A stretch of 64,000 bases of DNA, from the NCBI GenBank assembly GCA_024180945.1, contig JAKSGN010000021.1, positions 1,116,001 to 1,180,000 on the forward strand, written 5' to 3'. Below are positions 1-11,100 of this stretch, piece after piece. The first letter of the stretch is position 1. Each line of letters opens with the position of its first letter. The position numbers were made by a program, and so were the translations under genes. The notes under the pieces are model-generated. The model was not told where the DNA came from. It made no database searches and saw only the letters and a list, made by a program, of their open reading frames with translations. This stretch comes from Macrophomina tecta. Its lineage: Eukaryota > Ascomycota > Dothideomycetes > Botryosphaeriales > Botryosphaeriaceae.

Positions 1-3000
1 TAAATAGTATAATAAGCGAGCCTTAGTAGCTTTTACGCGTTTTTTAATCGTTTACGTATACTGCATTACTACTAATTATAAAGATATTTTATTTATTCTA
101 ATAAACGGAGCTATTAAAGTATAGAGCGAGTTTCTTTATTTCTTTAAGGTACTTAAGGAGTCTCTACGCTAGTACGAGATAACGATATAACGAATTAGTT
201 AGATAAGCTAATAGAGCTAATATAGTAAATATAATATTCGCTCTCGTACTAATTATAGTAAACTATACTAATCCTATCTTACTTTAGAAGGTATAAATAT
301 TTTATAGCGTTACGTACGAGTCCTCGTTTAGTATAAGAGGCTTATCTTATAGTAAAGGTATTACTAGAGCGTTTACTTTCTTAATATTATATTTAGTAAT
401 TAAGCTATTAATATAAAATTTCTAAGAAAGCTAGAGTAAACGCTCTTTTCGATTACGAACTATACGTAGTATAAGAAACTACTAGATTTCGCCTATTATA
501 TGCATCTTATAATATTAGAATAAGTTATTCTAGAATATCTCCGTGTAGCGCTCGTTATTTCTATAATAGGTGACGATAACGTTATTAACGAAGAAGAAGA
601 CGAAGAGGTAACTATTTATATAGAAATATAGAGCATTTAGAATTAGTTCTAAGCCGAGTTCCGTAAGTATATTATAGAAGTAACGTTACTAAAGCGCTAG
701 TAATTCTTTAAGGCCGTATAGCGCTTTAAGTAGTTAAAGAACTTATTTATTCTTTAATATTATTTCTTCTAGTAGCTTGTAGTACGTTATTTACTTAAGT
801 AGAACGTACGAAAACGTATTTACAACGTTATATTATTTTATTTTAAGGTTAAAGGCGTAAATAATAGCTATAAGCGCTCGGAAAATATAAAAGGCTAGGG
901 TAGCTATAAAGGTATCTTTCTAGGTTATTTATAGATTACCTCTAACGTAAATGCGTGTCTTATATTTTAGTAGATAGCCATTTTCGTCGAATTTATACTT
1001 AAATATCTAAGTAAGCGGTATTACCTCCTTAGTATTATCTTATACGTTTATTACTAAAATAATCTTCTATATCTTCTTACTCTAGAGTTTCCGTAGTTCG
1101 GCTTCTACCGCTTTTAGAAATTTAGATCTAAGTAGATGTGTTAAAAGTTCTTTAAACGTCTTTGGCTCTAGTAGAAGCATATTTTAGTGCCGACGAGGCG
1201 TTTATATAGTAGATAGTATAGTAGCGAATAATATTCTCTAGGCTTAATTTAAGTGCTAATTAAGTAGAAGTTATATAATATAGGCTAATCTACGTATTCT
1301 TTTACCTTAAATAATCGAATTTAGGTTTATTTTAGAGCTAATTTCTAATCTTTTTAGTACTCGGTTGCCTCTGCTAGCTATAGGGTCTAGATTAGTATTA
1401 TATTAGACTAGTATTAGTCGCCTAAATCTTAATTATTATTCTTAATTACCCTCTAAGGCTTGAGGAGCTGGTTAGTAATATTATTCGAGCGTTATAGGCG
1501 TGGTTTCTAAATCTAGCCTAGGCTTAGAATTAGGTTAAACTTAACTACTTTCGTTGCTAGTTAGTTTAGTACCTTGCGTTTAACGCGCTTAAAGGCTGCT
1601 TTTAGGCTACTCTTTTTATAAGTTTAACCTATTACTCGTTATAAACGGTAATAGCATTAGTAGTCGAATAAGCGAATCTAGTTAATAGCTACTACTAGCT
1701 TCTATAGCTTAGTGCTATTTACTTAATTTAAGAAACTTATTCTCTAAAGATTTAGTGCTCGTTAATAAGGCTAAGAATAATATAAGATCGTTATTATTTA
1801 GATAGATTTATAGATATATAAGGGTTTATTCTTTCTTAGCTTTAGATACTTTTTAATAGTGCTCTTATTCGTAAGGTAAGTACTTACTATTCTTATTAGA
1901 CGTAATATCTCTAACGCGTAGGATCTTATCTATACTTAGTGTCTAGATTTAGAAGATGTTAGTAGAGTCGTATCTAATTAAATATTTGATTAGCGCTCTT
2001 TTTTAAAGCTTTTAGGTTCATAGAATTATCTTATTTAGTATATATACTTTGTAGCTATATATATATAGGTGGCTAACGTTTAGCTTCTTACTATAAATTA
2101 TCTTAAATAGAGTCTTCTAGTTGAGTTCTTTAGCTAGTGTTTAGTTTAAGATATAAGTAGCCGTATAAACGTATTCGGGCTAGTAGTAATTAGGTAGATC
2201 GCTATTAATTTATAGTACCCTTACTTTTAAGATAAGTAACTATCTAGAACGTTTAGTATTACCGTTTTACTTAGATATTTAAGGACTCGATACCTTAAGG
2301 GTAATTTCTCTCCTTTATAGTTCTCTTTAAAAGGCGGTTTCTAGGGACTTTTCTCTATTTAAGCATAAGAAGACTACTTTTTATTAAAAGCATTTTTTAA
2401 TTATTCGTTTCATTAATAAGATAATATCTACGTAGTCGTTCTTATTTACGTAGGTCGTTATAATTGTGTACTACGTAGCTACGTATTTAAGATGCGTTAT
2501 CTATATATACCTATTAGTAGCTTCGATTATCTAAATAAGATTAAATAATATTTGGAAAAATAGTTCTAAGAATAATTTCTTAGGTATTATATTACGTAAG
2601 ATAATTTAATAAGCCTTAGCTCGAGCGTATATATTATAGTACTACGGTATAGCTTTTTCTATAATAGCTATACCCTTTGTAGTAGTTGGCAGCGCTTTAA
2701 TAACTATAAATAATACGTAAGTAAAGACTTTATGCTATTACTTAGCTAGATGCTTTCGGATTATAAGTTCTATAGTAATTTAATTCGTTAGATTCTTTAC
2801 TTTATTAAGCTCTATAAAGTAGAAGTTTTAGTAGGGCGTTAGTTCGCACGTAATAATATCTTTCTTATAAAGAACTAGGCGGCCTATATCGAGGTAAACC
2901 CCTTTCTTATTTACCTTAGCAACCGACACGAGGTTAGCTATAAATAAAGACACGTAAGTAGTATCTAGTAGTATTAGAATTCGTTGCGTTAAGTAATAAT

Positions 3001-4723
3001 AAGCCTTAATAGTAATAGTACTAAACGCTTTTACTAGAATACGTATATTACCGCTTATAACATAGTTATCTAGGCCTACGTTACGTGTTTTAGTAAACCG
3101 CTTCTTTATATATCGATTATATACGTGGTGTAAGGAGCCAGTATTAACTATCTATAAAAGCTATAGCGTAGTTAGTTTACTACGTTTAGCTATAAAGAAT
3201 ATAGTAATAATAGCTATAAGCGCTGCTAGATCTTTATTCTATAGATCTTCCGCTTATACTAATAAGTCTTAATAATCTTAATCTTTATTAGTAGGTTTAC
3301 CTTCTTTAGCTTCTCTAGCTAGTGCGCGTTTAACTATTACCTTAGTACGTAGATTACTTATCTTCTTTTAAAGTTAAGCCTAAATATCCCTCTTTAGCTT
3401 CTACCTAGATGGGCGTACTTATTCATTTAGGTAGTAGTATTCAGACATCTAGTAAAGTATACTATATAGGCACGGCCTTAGTAGTAGACCTCCTAATTAG
3501 GGTTTACTACGAAGCGTTACTACTATTATTATTCGAGTAGTATCTTTACCTTAAGCTACTTGCTTACGCCTTACGTACTCTCGGTAATCGATAATATAGT
3601 CGGTGACCTTTAGTTCTATATCCGCTATTTTAGAAGACTCTCTAATAGCTATTATACCATATTTAGAGTCGTACGAAAGAAGCGTATTAAGAAAGATATT
3701 AATACCTCGCCTTAATATAACCTTAGCCATCTTTAGGGCTTCGGCTTTATAGACCGTTTCTTCCTATTAATTTAGCTATTTATCTATATTCTAATTATTA
3801 GGAGGCTTTTCTAGCTAGCGAAGCTAGTTAATAATAAAGCGTTCCTACGTAGCGGTAGATAGCTTAATCCTTGCTTATAGAGCTCTAAGTTAGTAGTACG
3901 AATACGTATTAGAAAGATTCTAAAGAATCGGTTAAAGCGAGGCTCGTACGAAGTCATTAATAACCGTTAAAAGGTTATTAATTTCCTTATAAATACGCTC
4001 GTAGTTCTTCTTTTCCTCCTTATAGTTATCTAGATCGAGATGGTAATAGTTAATCGTCTACTCTTATTATCGAGTTAGCTTAACCGGTACCGCGAATTAG
4101 GCTAGGCGTTCCGGCTTACTTAGATCGATATATTTAAATATATTAGCGCGTTATGCGTGTGATTAGATAAGGTTAAACTAGATATCCTAGTCTTAAGAGC
4201 CTTTTAAAACGATTATTAGCTTCGAGGATGTCATGGTTATTAATTTTAATTTTAATGCGTTGTTAATTAGATCGGTTCGTCGGTCGCACACGTAAAACGG
4301 GCCGAATAGATCGACTAATCGCTTAGAAATGCAGTAATACTATTAGCTGTAACTCGCTTATACGCGTAGCTACGCTATAATAGGTACGGTTAGCTATTAT
4401 TAGCTATCGTTACACCGTAGTATACGCCTTTGGTTAGCTAATAACGGTTAAGGTTACGTGCTACTAGTAGTACTGTATGCTTAAGCCGCTTCGAATATCG
4501 ACTAGATACCTTAGAACGACTAAAAGATAGTTATAGATAATACTTTAGATGGTAGAAGGCATTAAACGCATATCTAGGCTTATAACTATTAAATTTAGTA
4601 GTAATACCATTAATTAAGAATAAGTGGTATAAGGCGTAAGAGGGACGCTTAGAAAAGTCCTCTTATCCGTCCTCTTCTATAACTAAGCTAAAGTTTATCG
4701 TACATACACGTAATATTCTAATA
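1..4723 (-). mobile_element. Ty1/copia LTR retrotransposon, inverted, cut by window start
   Basis: This stretch matches, in inverted orientation, the complete copia element at 17503-23218. Examples are the gag-side block at 4390-4580 against 17640-17840 and the first 100 bases against 22100-22215. The element's 5' LTR lies at 4587-4723 and its 3' part is beyond the window edge. Read on the minus strand, the reverse transcriptase motif (FFVDD type, decayed to FFVNN) falls near 570-600. No long reading frame survives: stops are mostly TAA/TAG where CAA/CAG/TGG would be expected, which is the RIP pattern. This copy keeps a higher GC content than the plus-strand copy, so it is younger or less heavily mutated. 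Confidence 0.85.
4587..4723 (-). repeat. 5' LTR of the inverted copia copy
   Basis: A 137-bp repeat that matches, reversed, the two 136-bp LTRs at 17503-17638 and 23083-23218. On the minus strand it begins TATTAGAATATTA, consistent with an ancestral TG...CA LTR whose ends were changed to TA...TA by RIP. A target duplication cannot be tested because the other end is outside the window. Confidence 0.85.
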
Positions 4724-5612
4724 TATATATATAGGCATCCTTGCCTAATTCTTACTAGCACCAAATCTTCTAAGTCTATCTTTATAATAAGGGTAAGTCC
4801 CTTAAAATATAGGGTTATATACTTTAGCTATTAATATTATAATACTTAATATAGGATTAAATAGTTATACCTTTATTAAATATATATTATATAACCTACG
4901 CACCTCTATTACTAGGAATTATAGTAAATAGCTATATTATTTTTTTAGAAGAGTTAAGTTATTTATTAGTATATTAAAAAGTATTTTTTTATTCTTTAAA
5001 TAAGTAGTTATAGTTATTAAGACTTAATCTTAAAATAATTACTAAAAGATTTATTATACTATATATAAGGGACTAGAACTTAAGAAAAAAAAATTAACTA
5101 TAAGACTATATAGTAGCTAAAAATTACTTTTAAAATCTTTAATATTATATTTATATTAATATAAGTTTTCTATAATAGTTATTTTAGCTAAAATACCTCT
5201 AAGATATTTTTTTACGAGGCTTTTAGATTATAATAATAGTATTAAAATAAAAAATTATTATAATTATGTATTTTTTATTTTTTTTAAACTATTTATTTAA
5301 AATATCTATAAAACTTTTAACTATAGAAGTTTTATTTTTTTTTTTATTTAAAAAAAGATTTTTATATAAAAAAATATTTTTAAAACTACTATTTCTTAAT
5401 TAAAACTTATAGTAGTAGTATTACTATAGCTTAAAATAGTAGTTAAGATAATAAGAGTTAACACTAGTATATAAGATAGAAAAGACTAAGTAAGTAGTAT
5501 TATATAGCGAACTTATAAATCTCTTTTATAAAAGAAGTACGGGTAGTTTCGGAACGGCTAGTCTCGGTCCTAGACGGAGACTCTCGGTTAATTAGTACTA
5601 TGGTTGCAGCCA
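4724..5612. other. AT-rich RIP-mutated sequence, no gene seen
   Basis: Very AT-rich sequence with long A and T runs and almost no CpA or TpG. No reading frame or recognisable element end was found. GC content rises sharply near 5530, where the pogo-derivative island starts. Confidence 0.6.
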
Positions 5613-5614
5613 TA

Positions 5615-5680
5615 CTCGGAGCTAACGGTAGTATGGCTGGGCCGTAGGCCTAGCGCACTGGCCTCCTGTTAGTCGACGCA
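5615..5680 (+). repeat. Left terminal inverted repeat of the pogo derivative
   Basis: Pairs with 6052-6117. It differs from the reverse complement of the right repeat at five or more sites where the right copy has CpA and this copy has TpA, so this arm was hit by RIP and the other was not. Confidence 0.85.
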
Positions 5681-5692
5681 TTAACTACCGCG

Positions 5693-6054
5693 TCAACTAA
5701 CAGGAGGCCAGATTACTACCAGTACGCCCGGCTGTGCTAGTGCAAGGCCACCCTTTATAAACTTCTTAAGAAGTAGTAGAACTGGCTTAGTTGTAGTACG
5801 TTCACTGCCTAGTGCCCGGAGCGATCTAATTGTAAGTGGAGTACTTGGCTGGCTGGCGTTAACTGGTGGTGGAGTGGCTGGTCGGCCCACTGATGAGCCG
5901 GCTTCCAACGCACGCACCTGCTCCACCACCGCTTCTGGGTGCCACGGCTTAATGCAAGCAACCCTCTAGGCACGACGGATCGTCTTCTTGTTAAATGTCT
6001 GTTTACGGATCCATCTAAGTGCTGACAGAAAGTCGATTTTGGTGAACTCGGTGC
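5693..6054 (-). pseudogene. pogo-type transposase, C-terminal fragment
   Basis: Minus-strand frame reading TEFTKIDFLSALRWIRKQ near the right repeat, then a stop at the position of an expected Trp or Gln, then an open frame with a Val-Glu-Gln-Val-Arg-Ala-Leu segment down to 5693. The FTKIDFLxAxxWIRxQ pattern followed by a xxxACIxPWHPEAV-like segment is typical of the region after the third catalytic Asp in fungal pogo/Fot1 transposases. The CENP-B-like helix-turn-helix and all three catalytic Asp residues are missing, so it cannot be active. It differs in sequence from the intact transposase at 44643-46292, so it belongs to another subfamily. Confidence 0.65.
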
Positions 6055-6117
6055 GTCGACTGACAGGAGGCCAGTGCGCTGGGCCTGCGGCCCAGACATA
6101 CTGCCGTTGGCTTCGAG
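6052..6117 (-). repeat. Right terminal inverted repeat of the pogo derivative
   Basis: Partner of 5615-5680. It keeps the CpA dinucleotides that are TpA in the left arm. The transposase fragment reads out of it toward lower coordinates. Confidence 0.85.
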
Positions 6118-6678
6118 TATATTTTGTTAGCGCAGATTCGGCGACAGGGGGTCTATTGCACCGAGCACCGAGCACCGAGCACAGAGTATACTATGGTTGC
6201 AGGCGTAGATATTGCTAGCGCGGCACGGAGTGGGCCGGGATGCGCGTGCCACGCTACGCCTTTTGCACGCAAATTTACCCAGAATTCTCCAGAACTTTCG
6301 TTAGCTAGGAATATATATTACGCCTCCTATACTCACGTCGCTGGCCAGCGATCACAGCCATGGACACGCCGGCTACTACTACCACCACCACCTCCCCCTC
6401 CTCCTCCTCCTCCTCCTGTTGATATCGGTGGAAGGATGAGATTCTTGGTGATCAGCAGGAGGAGGAGGAGAGAGAGAGGGGGGTGGGGGGAGCCCTCTTA
6501 TACCTGCTACTGCTAAGCTACACTACTAGACCTTAAATACACGAAAGTTCTAATATACCCCTTCACGAGTTAGCTTGTAAGGGTAACTCGTAATCCTTAG
6601 CGTGGTGTCGGTAATGAACGACTGCCTAGCACGCCTCGTGCCGGGGGCTAGGTATAAATGAAATAGTTGTATGCCTAC
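6118..6678. other. GC-rich single-copy island, no gene assigned
   Basis: GC-normal sequence that escaped RIP between two AT-rich blocks. It contains a short tandem repeat of a CGAGCAC unit at 6160-6182, a second copy of the 14-mer TACTATGGTTGCAG (6189-6202; first copy 5596-5609), and the CCT/GGA microsatellite pair at 6376-6490. The open frame at 6124-6516 is proline-rich only because it translates the microsatellite, and no homology is recognised. Confidence 0.5.
6376..6490. repeat. Polypyrimidine/polypurine microsatellite pair
   Basis: A pyrimidine tract of CTA, CCA and CCT triplets (about 6376-6418) is followed, about 36 bases later, by a GGA/GA/G purine tract (about 6455-6490). The CTCCTCCTCCTCCTG and CAGGAGGAGGAGGAG parts are complementary and could form a stem. 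Confidence 0.8.
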
Positions 6679-6856
6679 TATTAGGATAATAGGCCCTAGC
6701 ATGCTCTTTAGGTGCTTCTCACATGCTTATCACGTGCGGCGCACTAGCACCAGTATATAAACGCCACCAGGGGCGAATCCTACCACACTAAGGATTTATA
6801 CCTAAGAATATAACCCCTTAAAGGCTCCCTACTTATAAATAACTTATTTACTTATA
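6679..6856 (+). repeat. Solo LTR, largely not RIP-mutated
   Basis: About 178 bp aligning along its length with the solo LTR at 31973-32166 and, reversed, with the relic at 46691-46877. It begins TATTAGGATAATAG and ends in CTTATA like the other copies. It keeps GC-rich stretches that the other two have lost. The flanks are CCTAC (6674-6678) and TCTAT (6857-6861), a possible 5-bp duplication changed by two C-to-T transitions. No internal region is attached. Confidence 0.65.
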
Positions 6857-7204
6857 TCTATAACTATAGATAAATACTCTATTTTTTATATAAAATTCTA
6901 TTTCTAGACTCTATTTCTAGAAGAATAGAGTACTCTATTTATATTAAATAATAGAGTTTTTATATAGTATAAATACTATTATATAAGAAGTAAAGTAATT
7001 TTTATTTTATATAAAAAACCCTATTTTTATTAAATAATAGTATTATAGAATAAAAAATAAATAGACTAGTTAAAATAAAAAAAAACTTTTCTTATAAAAA
7101 ATAAAAATATTAATTAGTAAATTAAAAAAAACTCTTTACTATAAAAAAGCTTAATACTATAATAATAATAGTATAAAATATCTAAAATAAAAAAAGCTAT
7201 ATAA
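6857..7204. other. AT-rich RIP-mutated sequence, no gene seen
   Basis: Extremely AT-rich sequence between the solo LTR and an old chromovirus LTR. No coding potential or element ends were recognised. Confidence 0.5.
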
Positions 7205-7413
7205 TATAATAGTAGTCTCTTCTACTAGACTTTAGAATTATCTAATAAGATTAAATAGCTATAGATTTATTTTAAAGAATAAGAAAAAAAATAAAAAATT
7301 AAAATAATAGTAGTAATTATATAATATATTAGTATATAAAACACGTTAGGCTTATTATCTCTAATAGATTTATAATAAAACTTTAAGTTAACTATTAATA
7401 TTAAAGTACTATC
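7205..7413 (-). repeat. Older chromovirus LTR, first part (split by the gypsy insertion)
   Basis: Matches the reverse complement of the distal part of the 743-bp LTR of the element at 7414-15670, and in direct orientation the LTR at 26870-27654. The sequence breaks off in CTATC at 7409-7413 and resumes with CTATC at 15671, so the full-length gypsy element is inserted inside this older LTR of its own family. Confidence 0.75.
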
Positions 7414-8156
7414 TATTACGAACCCTAGGGCATAAAGGCTTTATAACCCCACGGGCGGAAAGCCCGCATGGGAAAAGGCACCGCAGGGGCTAGAAATCTA
7501 TAAGAACGGTAGAGCCGCACTACTAGCACGCCCGCACGGGAAAACCGGCCTTAAGGGAAGACGGCGCGTACGGACCTAGATAAGATAGTAATAGAAGCCC
7601 GTATAGAAGCGACGCCCGCGTAGTATAGCGACTATCTAAAAGAATAGTAGGACTAAGTTCCCGTAGGGGAAAGACACCCGCAAAAAAGAGGTATAGATCT
7701 AGAAAACCAACTTTGGATATAAGAGATAAATAAAGAGAATATCGAATATATCGTTCGCTTATTAGAGTAGAAGTCGGGTTCCGGAAAATAGGCCTTAGCG
7801 CCTAAGTTACGTGGGACCCACCGGGCCTACTAGATAATAAAGAATCACGACTATTCTCTATAATACTTAGATAACTAAGGATACTAACTATCTACTACTA
7901 TCTATAGATTACTATATATTTTCTATAGTATATAGATATACTTCTTAGATAGTACTTAGACCTTCGTAGTTAACTTAAAGTTCTAATATAACCCTATTAG
8001 AGGTAATAAGCCTAACGCGTACCGCGTATCGATAGATTACATAATTACTACTATTGTTTTAATTCTTTATCCTTCTCTTATCTTTTAAGGTAAACCCTTT
8101 AGCTACCTAACCCTACTAGGCGATTCTAAAGTCTAGTAGAAGAGGCCGCCGTTACA
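7414..8156 (+). repeat. 5' LTR of the gypsy chromovirus
   Basis: 743 bp, starting TATTACGAACCC and ending GTTACA. Its partner at 14928-15670 has the same length and differs mostly by C/T and G/A changes. Confidence 0.92.
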
Positions 8157-11100
8157 CTTTAACTACTATTCTTATAAGGAAAGGTAGTTCCGAGAAAAGA
8201 AATACTTAACGATAAGATAGTATTATCTAATACTTAACGCTAACTAAGTAATATAATAAACGACGTCGATATAAATAATAACGGTCCTCTATAGCCAACT
8301 ATAGCCGACCTCTTTTAGGTTATTTAAGATATACAAGGCTAGATCGGCGAACTACGTAGATAACTCTAGGAGTAGACTAATAAAAATATATAGCTTTATC
8401 GATAAATAGGCGAACTTCGTAACTAAGCTATTTTAATAACTCCTATCCTGGTACCTATTTATACTTCGGTATTAACAACGACTTAACCTCCTAATAAAAG
8501 CACGAAGACGGCTAAGCTAGATCTATTCTATAATAACTAAAAAAAGCTTTAGACCTTTCTCTTATAACTCGATCTATACTTCTTCTTTAACTCTAGAGAC
8601 TTCCCTACTAATAATAAAAAGATAATATTCGCAGCTACCTATCTCCGCGATATTACGATATAGTAGTTTAAGCCCTACCTTAGAGACCGAATAGAGAAAG
8701 AACTAAAAGTATATAAGAAGAATATTAAGAAAGTCTTTAGTAGTTATAAGCACTTTATAACTTAGATTAAATAAAGCTTCGGAGACCTCGATAAGGTTAA
8801 TAAGGCCCGATAAGCCGTTATAAATATCTACTAGAAAACCTTAGTAGCGGACTATACTATAGAATTCTAGAAGGCCGTAGCGTACCTAGACGACTAGTCC
8901 GACTGCGCCCTTATAGACTACTACTACCGAGGACTTAAGAAAAGAATTAAAGACTAACTTATAATATAAAATAATTCTAAAACCCTAGACGAGCTTATTA
9001 AGCTAGCTATTAAATACGATAACCGCCTCTTCGAGCGCTAATCCGAGAAGTATAAGGTAAACTACGAAGCTAATACTTCGCGCCTAGCGCGCCCTAGATA
9101 TACTTAGAAAGAAGAAGATACTATAGAGCTAGATAATATTAATCGCCGGAACGACCCACCTAAAAGAAATAACTACTATAAAGAAAAGAATAATGGCTAT
9201 AAAAAAAAATAATGTAAAGAATAAATCCTAGAGTAAAAATAAAGATTTAAAAAAGGACTATACGTCTACTATAATAAGACTTAAGAAAAGATATACTACT
9301 ATCTTAAAAAAAATAAATAAGTCTCGGCTATAACGTAAGAACCGGAAAGCCGAGAAATCTCTACGATTACTAAGTAAGAAGACCCCTTCGCCGAATTCGA
9401 TAAGCGATATAAAGAAAGCTAGAGCTCTAAGTATTAAAGGCTTAGCTAGATAGCCTACTATAATAATAACTATATTACTTACTAGAGCGACAAGGACGCT
9501 ATAGGCTAGTACCCTAAGAAGCTACGATACGTTAATACGACTCTAAAAATAGAGAAAGAGCTTATCGAAGCCTTTCTCGACAATAAAAACCTAGTCGATA
9601 GCGATACGGGAAAACTATACGATAGTACTCTAGAGTTAAGCACGACCGATAACGAGTAGTACTAGAACGAAGCTACGCTTATAAGAATAACTAAATACCT
9701 AACCCGATATAGAGAGACACGCCGCGTTACTAATAGCCTAGAGCCTACGGTTACCTAGATTCTAGGCCCTATAATTAACCTTAGGACGTAGTAATATAAG
9801 GTATAGCAAGAAAAGATATACGCACGCGTATAGTAAGATAATACCTAGAACCCCTAGAAAGAATTACTACTTAAAACGGCCAATAAACTCGCATCTTAGC
9901 TAGAGAATAAGGTATAGAAAGTACGATAACGATAAGATCTATAGTATCTCCGTAATATAGCCTATACCCTCTATTAGTACGGTATAGTAATTAGGAATAG
10001 GGGCACCTTATAATAGATACCCTACGAAAAATACGACATGCCTATCTTCTAGTATTAGATCCGAAACGGGTGGATCTACTAGAGATAACTAATTAAACGC
10101 GGTAGATAGACGTAATAGAAAGATACTCTAATTCTAGTTAATAAATAGAATGAGTATATCCGTTATAAAATAACGGGACGACCTATATTAAAAAACTAGA
10201 CGGCTCCCCTAGATAGAGACCCTAGAAGGGGCCGTTAGATAGATTCTTTAACTAGGTTACACGTATAACGAACGGAATTATACCTACTAAATTAAACCTA
10301 TATCGACTTTTACACATCCTAGTTACATTCTACGGGAAAAAGATAATAGCTATAATTAATAGCGGCGTATAAGGCATATTCGTCGACCCTAAGTTTATCG
10401 TTAAGAACTAACTACCTTAGTAAGCTAAGGACTATTCTTATTAGCTAAGTACGGTAGACGGCTCCCTAGCAAAATACAAAAATAGCTAGATATAAATTAA
10501 GATAGAAAAAGTACCCCTTACCGTCGATAATTACTAAGAACGAATTAACCTCGACGTAATAATAATCCCCGAACATGATATTATCCTAGAAATATTGTGG
10601 CTAAAGACTTACGAGCTATATATTAGCTAGAGAATAGAGACTATTACGTTTTCTAACAAATACTATAGACGCTACCTCGCAACGGCAAGAAGAAGCTAAT
10701 AGAGCTAGAAGAAAGCGCTAGAGCCTAGGAGCTAGAGCGAAACCTCCGAGCTAAGATAGCGGGATAATAACGTACCCGTAGATATTAAGACTATTAGCTA
10801 TCGAGCGCTAAAACTTATAATAAGATGAGGAGAAAAGGCCTATACAATTTACGTAAGACCTAGTAAAGACATCGAGTAGAAGACTCTTACTCGTATAAAA
10901 TAGAGCCTTATAGATAAGAATAAGAATAGCCTAAAGCTAGTCGAAGAAGACTACCCCTAGAGGCTTAATAGACGATACGGCTACTCGAATAAAGTAGGTA
11001 CTAGTCCCCTTAGATATAAAAGCTATAACGATAAAGATATTTCGGTAGCTAAAGTTAGCGTAGACCTTAGCGGAATTATAAAGCCTACTACGAATAAATT

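Larger units (their letters stand above)
5615..6117 (-). mobile_element. Internally deleted pogo/Fot1-type transposon
   Basis: A 503-bp element bounded by 66-bp terminal inverted repeats (5615-5680 and 6052-6117) and flanked on both sides by TA (5613-5614 and 6118-6119), the target duplication of the Tc1/mariner-pogo superfamily. The interior on the minus strand keeps only the C-terminal part of a pogo-type transposase, beginning immediately inside the right repeat. It is therefore a non-autonomous deletion derivative that lost the DNA-binding and DDE domains, not an unrelated MITE. The left repeat is followed by an inverted copy of its inner end (5691-5711), so bases 5660-5711 can fold into a near-perfect hairpin. 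Confidence 0.8.

Noticed and set aside
6124..6516. 130-codon plus-strand open frame with a run of prolines
   Set aside because: The proline run is the translation of the CCT microsatellite; no domain, splice support or upstream gene context.
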